Assembly: GCA_030525455.1 (NCBI GenBank)
Contig: JAUNER010000005.1
Span: 27,063-91,062 of the forward strand
Source of the DNA: Akkermansia sp.
GTDB lineage: Bacteria > Verrucomicrobiota > Verrucomicrobiia > Verrucomicrobiales > Akkermansiaceae
Reading direction: 5' to 3'
DNA: 64,000 nucleotides
The number at the start of each line of letters is the position of its first letter. Within the stretch, counting starts at the first letter, position 1. The notes below the pieces were generated by a model. The model ran no database searches and was not told the origin of the DNA. It saw nothing but the letters and a program-made list of their open reading frames with translations. Both the position numbers and the translations under genes were made by a program. Shown here piece after piece: positions 36,804 through 45,252 of this stretch.

Positions 36804-37787
36804 TCAGGGCACAGGCACTTTATTTAGGATATGTTCGATCACATCATCAGTAGAGATGTTTTCGGCTTCTGCTTCGTATGAAAGCAAAATACGGTGACGA
36901 AGAATATCGTGTGCTAAATCTTTAACATCTTGAGGTGTTACAAATGAACGATGATGCATAAAGGCGTGAGCTCTAGCGGCAAGAGCCATATTGATCGTAG
37001 CACGCGGGGATGCCCCGGCACGAATAAGTCCTTTGAGTTTAGCGTCTACGGATTCCGGTAGGCGCGTAGCTCGTACTAAATCAACAATGTAACCACGAAC
37101 AGCGGCATCAATGTAGATTTGGTTCACTAGGTTGCGACTAGTAGCAACTTGTTCGGGAGATGTGACAGGTGTTGTAGTAGGAGCCGGAGCAGAGCTGGCC
37201 ATTAGCTCCAGAACCTGAAGTTCTTCTGCTCGAGTTGGGTAAGTAACAAGTACCTTGAAAAGGAAGCGGTCCATCTGAGCTTCAGGTAGTTGGTAAGTAC
37301 CTTCTTGGTCAATGGGGTTCTGTGTAGCAAGTACGAGGAACGGATCCGGTAATTGGTAGGTGTTTTCACCCAATGTAACTTGGCGTTCCTGCATGGCTTC
37401 GAGTAATGCCGATTGAACTTTAGCCGGAGCACGGTTAATTTCGTCAGCAAGAATGAGGTTGGCAAAGATAGGCCCTTTTTTTGCAGAGAAAGCACGATCC
37501 TCAGGATTGTAAATCATAGTACCGATGAGGTCGGCCGGTAATAAATCCGGAGTAAATTGAATACGAGAAAATTGAGCATGGAGAGTACCTGCCAGTGCTT
37601 TTACTGAAAGTGTTTTTGCCAGACCGGGTACACCTTCTAAAAGAACGTGACCTTTGCATAATAGACTAAGTATGAGTTTATCTATGAGTAATTGCTGACC
37701 AATCACAACCTTAGCGATTTCTTCGCGAAGAGAAGAAATCCAAGCGGAGTTTGCAACGATGAGTTCGTTAAATTCTCGAGTATCCAT
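36804..37787 (-). CDS. moxR: MoxR-family AAA+ ATPase
   Basis: 327 residues. Walker A GVPGLAKT (52-59), Walker B NLILADEINRAPAKVQ, sensor ATQNPIDQEGTYQLPEAQMDRF, and a C-terminal lid with SPRATINMALAARAHA. MoxR ATPases act as chaperones assembling metal-dependent or VWA-containing complexes; here six downstream genes supply the DUF58 and VWA partners. It starts 48 nt after gatA, so the Bat genes may be transcribed together with gatCA or from a promoter within that gap. Confidence 0.95.
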   Translation of the reverse strand: MDTREFNELIVANSAWISSLREEIAKVVIGQQLLIDKLILSLLCKGHVLLEGVPGLAKTLSVKALAGTLHAQFSRIQFTPDLLPADLIGTMIYNPEDRAFSAKKGPIFANLILADEINRAPAKVQSALLEAMQERQVTLGENTYQLPDPFLVLATQNPIDQEGTYQLPEAQMDRFLFKVLVTYPTRAEELQVLELMASSAPAPTTTPVTSPEQVATSRNLVNQIYIDAAVRGYIVDLVRATRLPESVDAKLKGLIRAGASPRATINMALAARAHAFMHHRSFVTPQDVKDLAHDILRHRILLSYEAEAENISTDDVIEHILNKVPVP

Positions 37788-37835
37788 GATATGTTACAGA
37801 GAGTGAGACAATCAAATGAACAGATGTGTTGAAAA

Positions 37836-39242
37836 TTATTTGCCCAAAGCAAAACCAGTTTGCAACAATAAATCTTCACGAAAGTGAGGAGCAATAAGCT
37901 GGAAGCCAATAGGCAAAGTAGCAGGTCCTACTTCTGCAGTACCGGCAGGGATTGACATAGCCGGGAGCCCGGTAAGGTTTGCCGGAATAGTATAAATGTC
38001 TGCCAGATATGTTTGAAGGTGGTTTTCTGCGGCATCACCAATGCGAGGAGCAGGGGTCGGTGAAGTCGGCCCAGCGATGAGGTCTACTTTTTCAAATGCC
38101 TCTGTGAAATCTTTAGCTACAAGAGCACGAACTTTTTGAGCTCTGGTATAGTAAGCATCGTAATAACCGGAGCTAAGTACATAAGTACCGAGAATGATAC
38201 GGCGTTTTACCTCCGGACCGAACCCTTCATTGCGAGTACGAGAGAATAGTTCGATGAGACCATTTGTGTTTTCTGCTCGTTTACCATAGCGAATACCATC
38301 GAAGCGGGATAAGTTAGATGATGCTTCTGCACAGGCGATAATGTAGTAAGCAGCAACTACTGCTTCTGCATGGGGGAGGTTGATTTCAACGATTTCAGCA
38401 CCAAGGTTTTCAAGTTCCTTGATATTATTTTGTAGAGCCGTGGCAATGGCTGGATGATTACCAGAACTAATGTATTCAGTAGGTACACCAATGCGTAAAC
38501 CTTTAATATCTCGACCTAGGAATGATTCAAAATTAGGAACTTCTACATTGGCAGAGGTAGAATCTTTCTTATCATGCCCGCAGATAGCATTTAAGATAAT
38601 GGCAGAATCCTCAACTGTTTGAGTCATTGGACCAATTTGGTCAAGTGATGAAGCAAAGGCTACTAAACCATAACGAGATACGCGACCATATGTCGGTTTT
38701 AGACCAACGATACCACAGTGACCGGCAGGTTGTCTGATAGACCCACCGGTATCAGAACCGAGAGCTGCAATGGAAGTATGCCCGGCTACGGCAGCCGCAG
38801 ACCCACTAGAGGAACCACCGGGGATGTGATCCGGTGCATGTGGATTCCTAGTAATACCAAATGAGGAGTTTTCACCGCTGGCACCCATGGCAAATTCATC
38901 CATGTTTGTACGTCCTAAAGGAATCCCTCCGGCTTGTTTGAGTAGAGAGATAGCGGTGGCATCATAAGGCGAAACAAATGGAGCTAGAAGTTGTGAAGCA
39001 CAGCGGGTAGGTTGCCCAAGAACATTGATATTATCTTTAATAGCGATGGGAATGCCGGCCAGCGGACTATTTACATCTACGGATTCTGCCTGTTTTAGAG
39101 CGGCTTGGCGGTCGCATGAAATGTAGGCATTGGTAGTGTCTGATTCAATGGCATCAGCTGTAAGATTTACTAACTCAACCGGAGAAATTTCTTTTTTACG
39201 CAGACGTTCTCTCCATTGTGCTATGGTTCCTTGAATAGTCAT
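37836..39242 (-). CDS. gatA: Asp-tRNA(Asn)/Glu-tRNA(Gln) amidotransferase subunit A
   Basis: 468 residues. The amidase signature with the Ser-cisSer-Lys triad is intact: Lys69 in AIKDNI, cis-Ser near 144 in PGGSSSGSAA, nucleophile Ser168 in SDTGGSIRQPAG. The subunit releases ammonia from glutamine for transamidation of mischarged Glu-tRNA(Gln) or Asp-tRNA(Asn). It lies 26 nt after gatC; gatB is not in the window. Its presence fits an organism that lacks one of the direct synthetases; the gluQ gene at 61029 concerns a different modification. Confidence 0.97.
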   Translation of the reverse strand: MTIQGTIAQWRERLRKKEISPVELVNLTADAIESDTTNAYISCDRQAALKQAESVDVNSPLAGIPIAIKDNINVLGQPTRCASQLLAPFVSPYDATAISLLKQAGGIPLGRTNMDEFAMGASGENSSFGITRNPHAPDHIPGGSSSGSAAAVAGHTSIAALGSDTGGSIRQPAGHCGIVGLKPTYGRVSRYGLVAFASSLDQIGPMTQTVEDSAIILNAICGHDKKDSTSANVEVPNFESFLGRDIKGLRIGVPTEYISSGNHPAIATALQNNIKELENLGAEIVEINLPHAEAVVAAYYIIACAEASSNLSRFDGIRYGKRAENTNGLIELFSRTRNEGFGPEVKRRIILGTYVLSSGYYDAYYTRAQKVRALVAKDFTEAFEKVDLIAGPTSPTPAPRIGDAAENHLQTYLADIYTIPANLTGLPAMSIPAGTAEVGPATLPIGFQLIAPHFREDLLLQTGFALGK

Positions 39243-39268
39243 GATGGTTAGGAAAAGAGAAAAGTTTA

Positions 39269-39562
39269 TTATGCAGATTCAACAACCTTTGGTGTGCGGA
39301 ATTGGCCTTGGCCTTCTTGTGGGGCATTAGACAGAGCTTCTTCTTGTGATAAACCAGGAAGAGGTTCATCTTTACGAAGAACGTCCATAGTAGGCAATGG
39401 ATGATTCATGGGTTCAATGCCGGTGACATCGTATGATTTTAGAGTGGTGACATAATCAAGAATTTTATCTAAATCTTGAGTGAAACGAGCTGTTTCTTCA
39501 TCTGATAACTCGATTCTTGCAAGTTTAGCTATATAGGCAACGTCGATTTTTTGGTCGCTCAT
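39269..39562 (-). CDS. gatC: Asp-tRNA(Asn)/Glu-tRNA(Gln) amidotransferase subunit C
   Basis: 97 residues, normal for GatC. VAYIAKLARIELSDEETARF and LDKILDYVTTLKSYDVTGIEPM match the family. The C-terminus LPGLSQEEALSNAPQEGQGQF is the belt that wraps GatA. It stabilises the GatA-GatB complex and precedes gatA by 26 nt. Confidence 0.95.
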   Translation of the reverse strand: MSDQKIDVAYIAKLARIELSDEETARFTQDLDKILDYVTTLKSYDVTGIEPMNHPLPTMDVLRKDEPLPGLSQEEALSNAPQEGQGQFRTPKVVESA

Positions 39563-39586
39563 GTGATAAAATGGGAAAAGGTGAAA

Positions 39587-39937
39587 TTAATAAGTTGTTT
39601 CGAGTAGTCTCAACATCCAAATAAATGATGCACAAATGGCTATTAACAATACTCCTAAAAGCATGAAGTTTTCTCTTAGTTCACGACGCATATTAGCAGG
39701 AGTGCCTTTATCTTGATGCTGAACTACAGAGCGTAAAAGGCGTTCCTGACGAGCAATACTAATGCGTTCAGGTGGAGGCATGGTATTTCTGGAGTCTTGC
39801 ATTTTTGGCCGTTTCCTCTGACTGGCATTTACAGTGCGGTTTAGTTCAGCTTCTGCGAGTTTGATTTGTTTTTCTAACTCGCGAGATGAACGCTCTAGAT
39901 GTGCAATTTTTTTTGCGTGAGAATCGTGGTGAACCAT
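39587..39937 (-). CDS. Small coiled-coil protein with a C-terminal membrane anchor
   Basis: 116 residues. An N-terminal basic coiled coil (KIAHLERSSRELEKQIKLAE, about 10-30) is followed by a polar, unstructured middle and one hydrophobic segment near the C-terminus (FMLLGVLLIAICASFIWML, about 91-109). The layout matches that of the gene directly upstream (39945-40562, 7-nt gap). No family is recognised. Its position upstream of gatC in one transcription unit does not by itself indicate a role in translation. Confidence 0.6.
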   Translation of the reverse strand: MVHHDSHAKKIAHLERSSRELEKQIKLAEAELNRTVNASQRKRPKMQDSRNTMPPPERISIARQERLLRSVVQHQDKGTPANMRRELRENFMLLGVLLIAICASFIWMLRLLETTY

Positions 39938-39944
39938 GGTCGTA

Positions 39945-40562
39945 TTAAACGGTAGGTGTGATGAGCCAAATAAAGAAAAGGACGATTAATGCAACAAGCA
40001 GAAGAGGGAGATGAAAGGCTAAGCCCTGTTGGAACTGGGTAAAAAACTCTTTGCCGCTAATGTAGATTTTAGAGCGACGACGAACTCCGCTAAGAATTTT
40101 TGTATGCTTCATGCGAGAGCTTCGGCTAACAACGTCTGAAAACTCCTCAGAACACTCATTAAGCAATGGTTGATATTGTTCGATGAGTGAGTCTATTCTT
40201 TCAGATGGCCACTCTTCTGCCTTGATGTTAGATAATTTTTTGTAAGTCTGTTTGAGGTCGTTAAAGAGAGAATTGAGCTCATCTATCTCAGCACGCATGC
40301 TGTCTATTTCATCCGGAATTTTTGAAGCAGATTCGGTAATTTGGCGACTTAATTCATTTCTTTTTTCAATGAATTGAAGTTGTTTTTGGTGATTAGCCTC
40401 TTCTTGGAGTTTTGCTCGTTCAATTTGCTCTTTTTCTTCACGGAGCTGTGCTAAGCGTAGTTGAGCCTGCACTTGGGTAGATTTTTCCTGAGCCTCATCA
40501 TCACTTGGTCTGTATGAGGGGATTTCGTTCATGCGGTTGTACGAGGATTGGTTTTGGCTCAT
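39945..40562 (-). CDS. Coiled-coil protein with a C-terminal membrane anchor
   Basis: 205 residues. A long charged coiled coil (about 25-125, RLAQLREEKEQIERAKLQEE and later heptads) is followed by a basic stretch (VRRRSKIYISGKEFF) and one C-terminal membrane segment (LPLLLVALIVLFFIWLI, about 183-200). It would be anchored with most of its mass in the cytoplasm. No family is recognised. It is the first gene of the unit leading to gatC-gatA; 196 nt separate it from queD. Confidence 0.65.
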   Translation of the reverse strand: MSQNQSSYNRMNEIPSYRPSDDEAQEKSTQVQAQLRLAQLREEKEQIERAKLQEEANHQKQLQFIEKRNELSRQITESASKIPDEIDSMRAEIDELNSLFNDLKQTYKKLSNIKAEEWPSERIDSLIEQYQPLLNECSEEFSDVVSRSSRMKHTKILSGVRRRSKIYISGKEFFTQFQQGLAFHLPLLLVALIVLFFIWLITPTV

Positions 40563-40758
40563 AGTGAGTGCGTGGTGCGTGAGAAGATAGATGGTCGTTG
40601 ATGCGTGACAATGAAGAGGATTGCTCTTGTTATTGCCTCAACGAATGCCGGACAATTATTTAACTTTCGCAAAATAAATCAAGCCCAGAAATAGCAATAA
40701 TTGATTTTTTATCAAGAAAAATCGATTTTGAATACGGCTTTGTGAGAAATGATGAGAA

Positions 40759-41211
40759 TTATTCCCAGTATTCTGCCCATGAGCTACTGGTTTCCCATAC
40801 GCGAACGCGTTCTAATTTAACGCAATCGCGAATCGGGTAAAGTCCCGGTGTAATGATAGATTGGCGTAGGGCATTATTGACGAAAGTAAAGATAGTTCTG
40901 GCCATTACTTCGCTCGTGGGGTCTTCATTTTCAAAAGGGATGATGCGTTCCCCATAAGCATCATGAAACTTTTCGTAATTGGGGTCATTGGTATTCATGC
41001 ACAAAGCATGGTCGAATGATTCAAGAAATTCGCCCACCATGAGTTTGACAGCTTTAAAATCCAGAACCATTTCGTGGTTGTCAAGGGTATCTGCACTAAA
41101 AATCATTTCAACCGAGCGAGTATGACCATGCGGGAATTTGCAATTACCTGGATGTTTGGAGAGTAGGTGTCCGCTTTCGATTTCAATGGATTTGCAAATT
41201 CTGTAAGGCAT
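40759..41211 (-). CDS. queD: 6-carboxy-5,6,7,8-tetrahydropterin synthase-like protein
   Basis: 150 residues. PTPS-fold enzyme: zinc ligands His15 (ESGH) and His28/His30 (HGH), the catalytic Cys24 in NCKFPHGHT at the family spacing, DFKAVK, SFDHALCMN, the Glu of PTSEVMARTI and the C-terminal RVWETSSSWAEY. It makes 6-carboxytetrahydropterin from dihydroneopterin triphosphate in queuosine/7-deazaguanine synthesis. The other que genes are not in this window. The -10/-35 pair at 41218-41246 places the transcript start at the ATG. Confidence 0.88.
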   Translation of the reverse strand: MPYRICKSIEIESGHLLSKHPGNCKFPHGHTRSVEMIFSADTLDNHEMVLDFKAVKLMVGEFLESFDHALCMNTNDPNYEKFHDAYGERIIPFENEDPTSEVMARTIFTFVNNALRQSIITPGLYPIRDCVKLERVRVWETSSSWAEYWE

Positions 41212-41217
41212 GAGAGA

Positions 41218-41246
41218 ATAGTAATGAGTTTGATAAGTGAGTGCAA
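41218..41246 (-). promoter_or_regulatory. Predicted leaderless promoter of queD
   Basis: Minus strand: TTGCAC (41241-41246), 17-nt spacer, TACTAT (41218-41223), then 6 nt to ATG at 41211. The hexamers are only moderate matches (TTG + 4 of 6), but the spacing is ideal. Confidence 0.45.
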
Positions 41247-41373
41247 TCTAAAACACTGAAATGATATTTATTCGGGTGATTCCGAAAGCCAGCAATGCAA
41301 GTTTAGAGACATTCTGTTTGTAATAGGAAATAAATTGAAGTGGGGAGTGAATAGATTTCTTTAAAGTTCAATC

Positions 41374-41402
41374 TTGCCATAGGTACAGTATTTTTTTATA
41401 AT
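41374..41402 (+). promoter_or_regulatory. Sigma-70-type promoter of the GH31 gene
   Basis: TTGCCA (41374-41379), 17-nt spacer, TATAAT (41397-41402). The leader to ATG 41438 would be about 29 nt. Confidence 0.7.
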
Positions 41403-41437
41403 GTGCCAACAAAGTTTTTAAGTTACCATATTAATTC

Positions 41438-43825
41438 ATGAGCGATTTATCACGCAGAGCTCTTAGTCACCCAATTCCATTTGATGGGCAGGATGTTGCC
41501 ATGTGGGAATATGGGAATAGTGTTGCCAAGGTAACATTGCGAGTATGGTTATTAGAGTCCGGTTTGGTTCGTGTGTGTTATTATACAGGGGTTTTGCCTG
41601 AAGATGAGCCAAGTTATGCCATAGATTCAAAATATCGGGTGGTCGAGACATTGTTCAAAGAATATGATGAGGATGATGTTCATGTTATAGAAACAAGTTT
41701 GCTTCGTATAAAAATCAATACGGTTCATTTAACAGTCGATTTTCATGATGTAGATACAGATGCCCCAATATTGACAGATGAAGCCGGATTTTGTAGTGAG
41801 GCAAAGGACTGGACCGGGGATAATAAAGTATGGATTCGGAAGAATTTACAAGAGACCGAGCATTTCTTTGGATTAGGGGATAAGCCCTGTGCTCTGAACT
41901 TACGAGGTAAGACATTTACCATGTGGGGGGCGGATCACTATGCCTTCCATGAAGAATCCGACCCTCTCTATAAAAGCATACCGTTTTTTATTAGTCTTAG
42001 GGATTGTGTATCATACGGATTGTTGTTTGATAATACATGCAAATCATATTTTGATTTTGGCTCATCAGATGAACGAATCTTATGCTTTGGGGCTCCTGGG
42101 GGGCTTATGAATTACTATTTTTTTCATGAGAAGTCACCTTTAGAAATTATTGCTTCATACACGCGATTGACCGGGGTTCCGGAGTTACCACCTATGTGGG
42201 CATTGGGATACCATCAATCGAAGTGGAGTTATTATCCGGAGCCAATTGTACGCAATCTTGTTGAGCGATTTAGAGATTTGAAAATTCCATGTGATGTGAT
42301 TCATTTAGATCACCATTATATGGAAAACAAAGAAGGGTTCACATGGGATAAACGTAATTTTCCAAATCCCGGGAAATTATTGAGTGACTTAGAAGAGAAG
42401 GGCATCAAAACTGTTCTTATTGTCAACCCCGGTGTGAAAATTAACCCTGATAGCAAAACGTGGCAATCCGGGAAAAAGAATAATTATTTTTGTCGTCGTG
42501 CAGAAGGCACATTGTTGTCAGATACAGTATGGCCCGGTGTTTGTAACTTCCCGGATTTTACGTCTGAAAAAGTCCGCGATTGGTGGGCTGAGCAATTTTA
42601 CCATGAAGTAGGCGAGTTAGGAGCTAGGGGGCTATGGAATGATATGAATGAGCCGGTCGTATTCCCGGACAAAACGTTTCCCATGGACACCCGACATGAG
42701 TACGATGGTCATCCCTGTACCCATGAGAAAGCACATAATATCTATGGTCAATGTATGGTAGAGGCCTCGCATGAAGCCATGCGACGAAGTGCCCCGCAGC
42801 GGCGACCATTCATGCTTTCGCGTTCCGGGTATGCCGGATTACAACGAAGCTCTGCGACATGGACCGGGGATAACTGTTCAAATTGGGAGCATTTAAAGTT
42901 AGCTAATTTTCAATGTCAGAGATTAGCGGCATCGGGAATATCATTTGCGGGGTCTGACACGGGTGGGTTTATGGAACACCCAACGCCGGAATTATTTTGC
43001 CGATGGATGCAAATGTCTGCCTTCCATGGATTTTTCCGAAACCATTCATCCGGTGAATTTGGCGGTCAAGAACCATGGGTGTTTGGCAGTGAAATAGCTT
43101 CTTATGTTAAAGCGGCAATCGAGGGGCGCTATAAACTACTGCCTTATATCTATACCCAGTTTTGGCATTATGCCCAGAGAGGTATGCCCGTAATTCGATC
43201 TTTGGCATTACAGTGTTTTGAGAATAAAGACACATATTGGCGAGGTGCAGAATTTTTCTTTGGTGAGCATCTGTATATTATTCCTATTCATGAACCGCAG
43301 GAAGGTGGGCGATTCCTATATATCCCATCCGGTATATGGTACAATTATCATGACGATACCTTGGTGAATGACACGGGGAAAGATGTTTGGGTAAAATGTC
43401 CGCTTAGTCAACTACCGGTGTATGTGCGAGGTGGTGCAGTGATTCCGCATTGGCCCATTCAACAGTTTGTCGGTGAGCTAGAAAAACCGGATTTATCGTT
43501 GGATTTATGGTTTAGTACAGATGCTACTGCTGTGGTATCCACTCTTTACGAAGATGCCGGTGATGGATATGCTTATGTAGAGGGCGAATTTGCTCAGCAT
43601 ACATTTGAATATCGAGGACAAGCTAACGGATTTAAGTTAAAATGGTCATTTGATGGTTCCCCCATGGAATATCATGGTAGCACGAAATTAGTCATTCATG
43701 GATTGCCTCATGATTGTCATCCCAGAGTGACCTGTGATGGTGTTTCTTGTCAAATAACTTTGCAGGATGGTGTGTGGGTCATGCCCTTGACGCAAGTATT
43801 TAGTGAATTGACCCTTGAGTACTAA
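41438..43825 (+). CDS. Glycoside hydrolase family 31 alpha-glucosidase
   Basis: 795 residues. An N-terminal beta-sandwich with FFGLGDKPCALNLRGK precedes the catalytic barrel: YHQSKWSYYP, the nucleophile Asp in GLWNDMNEPVVF (about 401), the acid/base region ATWTGDNCSNWEHL (Asp about 478) and FAGSDTGGFMEHP. Then come the C-terminal beta domains. It releases terminal alpha-linked hexose, probably glucose, from oligosaccharides. There is no signal peptide, so it is intracellular and acts on imported or stored glucan. It is a single-gene unit with its own promoter and a strong terminator. The exact linkage specificity cannot be told. Confidence 0.95.
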   Translation: MSDLSRRALSHPIPFDGQDVAMWEYGNSVAKVTLRVWLLESGLVRVCYYTGVLPEDEPSYAIDSKYRVVETLFKEYDEDDVHVIETSLLRIKINTVHLTVDFHDVDTDAPILTDEAGFCSEAKDWTGDNKVWIRKNLQETEHFFGLGDKPCALNLRGKTFTMWGADHYAFHEESDPLYKSIPFFISLRDCVSYGLLFDNTCKSYFDFGSSDERILCFGAPGGLMNYYFFHEKSPLEIIASYTRLTGVPELPPMWALGYHQSKWSYYPEPIVRNLVERFRDLKIPCDVIHLDHHYMENKEGFTWDKRNFPNPGKLLSDLEEKGIKTVLIVNPGVKINPDSKTWQSGKKNNYFCRRAEGTLLSDTVWPGVCNFPDFTSEKVRDWWAEQFYHEVGELGARGLWNDMNEPVVFPDKTFPMDTRHEYDGHPCTHEKAHNIYGQCMVEASHEAMRRSAPQRRPFMLSRSGYAGLQRSSATWTGDNCSNWEHLKLANFQCQRLAASGISFAGSDTGGFMEHPTPELFCRWMQMSAFHGFFRNHSSGEFGGQEPWVFGSEIASYVKAAIEGRYKLLPYIYTQFWHYAQRGMPVIRSLALQCFENKDTYWRGAEFFFGEHLYIIPIHEPQEGGRFLYIPSGIWYNYHDDTLVNDTGKDVWVKCPLSQLPVYVRGGAVIPHWPIQQFVGELEKPDLSLDLWFSTDATAVVSTLYEDAGDGYAYVEGEFAQHTFEYRGQANGFKLKWSFDGSPMEYHGSTKLVIHGLPHDCHPRVTCDGVSCQITLQDGVWVMPLTQVFSELTLEY

Positions 43826-43862
43826 AAAGCTCTCAATTATTGCGATAATAATTGAGAGCTTT
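43826..43862. terminator. Bidirectional terminator between the GH31 gene and rimO
   Basis: A perfect 16-bp stem (AAAGCTCTCAATTATT with its complement) and a 5-nt loop, placed between two convergent stops. Confidence 0.9.
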
Positions 43863-43880
43863 GGTGATAGAAGAAAAAAC

Positions 43881-45239
43881 TTACTCGCCAATAAGTTCGT
43901 AAGCCATAGCATCTGTGATAGTTACTGTGGCAAATTCACCTACAGGTAGCGAAAGCGGAACTTTTACCGTGCCATCGATTTCCGGGGCATCCCATTCGGT
44001 TCGAGCAATACCGGGAGCATCGACCAAAACACGTAATTGCTTGCCAATTTGAGCTTGACCAATCTCATCTGCTACACGAGCTAGGGTCATAGAAGCTTCA
44101 TTGTAACGGCGGGCTTTAGTGCGATGATGAACTTGGTTTGGCATTTTGTAAGCCTTAGTTCCTTCTTCGCGTGAGTAGGTGAAAATACCGGCACGTTCAA
44201 AGCGGAATTCATCGAGAAATTCCATGAGTTCCTGGTGGTCATCTTCGGTTTCACCAGGGAATCCGGTAATAAAAGTGGTACGAATAGCAATGTTTGGTAC
44301 AGCTTTTCTGATGTTTCTGATGAGGTCTCTAATGTAATTGCCATCAGTTACTCTGTTCATGGCACTTAGCATATTGTCAGAAATATGTTGTAATGGAATG
44401 TCTACATAACGTGCCACTTTCGGACATTCTGCGATGGCTTGGGTGAGTTCATTCCCCCAGTGAGCCGGGTGAGTATAGAGAAGGCGAATCCAGAAATCTC
44501 CCTCGATGTCGTTAAGGGCACGAATAAGAGAAGCTAGGGATTCGCCCCTAGAGGAATCAACCTGGCTGGTGCGGTTGGGCCGGGCATCAGTCCATTTATC
44601 CATGCCGAAATAAGTGGTATCTTGAGCGATAAGGTTGATTTCTTTTACCCCATCACGAATGAGATTTTCTGCTTCTCGAACGATGTCTGCTTGGGAGCGG
44701 CTACGATGACGGCCACGAATCATAGGGATGATACAATAGGCACATCCATGATTACAACCTTCGGCTATTTTAATATAGGCTGTGTGTGCTTGGGTGAGAC
44801 GATAGCGTGGAGTTTCCCAGTTATGAATATATTGGCATTTCCCGACGATGCAATTTTTATCGGGTAGGGTAGCGGCGAATACATCGTTGATTACATCGAC
44901 GATTTGGCACACTTGGTCAGGACCAATAAAGGCATCAACTTCCGGTAAAAGAGAGGGGAGCTCAGAGTTAAATCTCTGTGACAAACATCCAGAAACTATG
45001 AGTTTTTGTTCAGCAGGATATTGTCCGTTTTCTTTGGCTCTCACTATATCTAGAATAGAGTCAATAGCTTCTTGTTTTGCTTGGTCAATAAAGGCACAAG
45101 TGTTTACAATCATGACATCTGCTTCTTCCGGTGATTGGGTAATGGTCATCCCGGCTTTTAGTAAATGACCTGTCATGATTTCTGAGTCTACTAGGTTTTT
45201 TGGACAACCTAGCGATATGATGCCGACGGAGATAGACAT
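43881..45239 (-). CDS. rimO: Ribosomal protein S12 methylthiotransferase
   Basis: 452 residues. N-terminal UPF0004 domain with iron-sulfur Cys (ISLGCPKNLVDSE, VNTCAFID, VSGCLSQR), radical-SAM motif GCNHGCAYCIIP (about 158-169), and a C-terminal TRAM domain. GCPKNLVDSE and CIIPMIRGRHRSR are the usual RimO forms, distinguishing it from MiaB. It adds a methylthio group to Asp88 of S12. It follows the NfeD gene by 13 nt and is probably co-transcribed with it. Confidence 0.96.
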   Translation of the reverse strand: MSISVGIISLGCPKNLVDSEIMTGHLLKAGMTITQSPEEADVMIVNTCAFIDQAKQEAIDSILDIVRAKENGQYPAEQKLIVSGCLSQRFNSELPSLLPEVDAFIGPDQVCQIVDVINDVFAATLPDKNCIVGKCQYIHNWETPRYRLTQAHTAYIKIAEGCNHGCAYCIIPMIRGRHRSRSQADIVREAENLIRDGVKEINLIAQDTTYFGMDKWTDARPNRTSQVDSSRGESLASLIRALNDIEGDFWIRLLYTHPAHWGNELTQAIAECPKVARYVDIPLQHISDNMLSAMNRVTDGNYIRDLIRNIRKAVPNIAIRTTFITGFPGETEDDHQELMEFLDEFRFERAGIFTYSREEGTKAYKMPNQVHHRTKARRYNEASMTLARVADEIGQAQIGKQLRVLVDAPGIARTEWDAPEIDGTVKVPLSLPVGEFATVTITDAMAYELIGE

Positions 45240-45252
45240 AAGTTTTAGTTAG

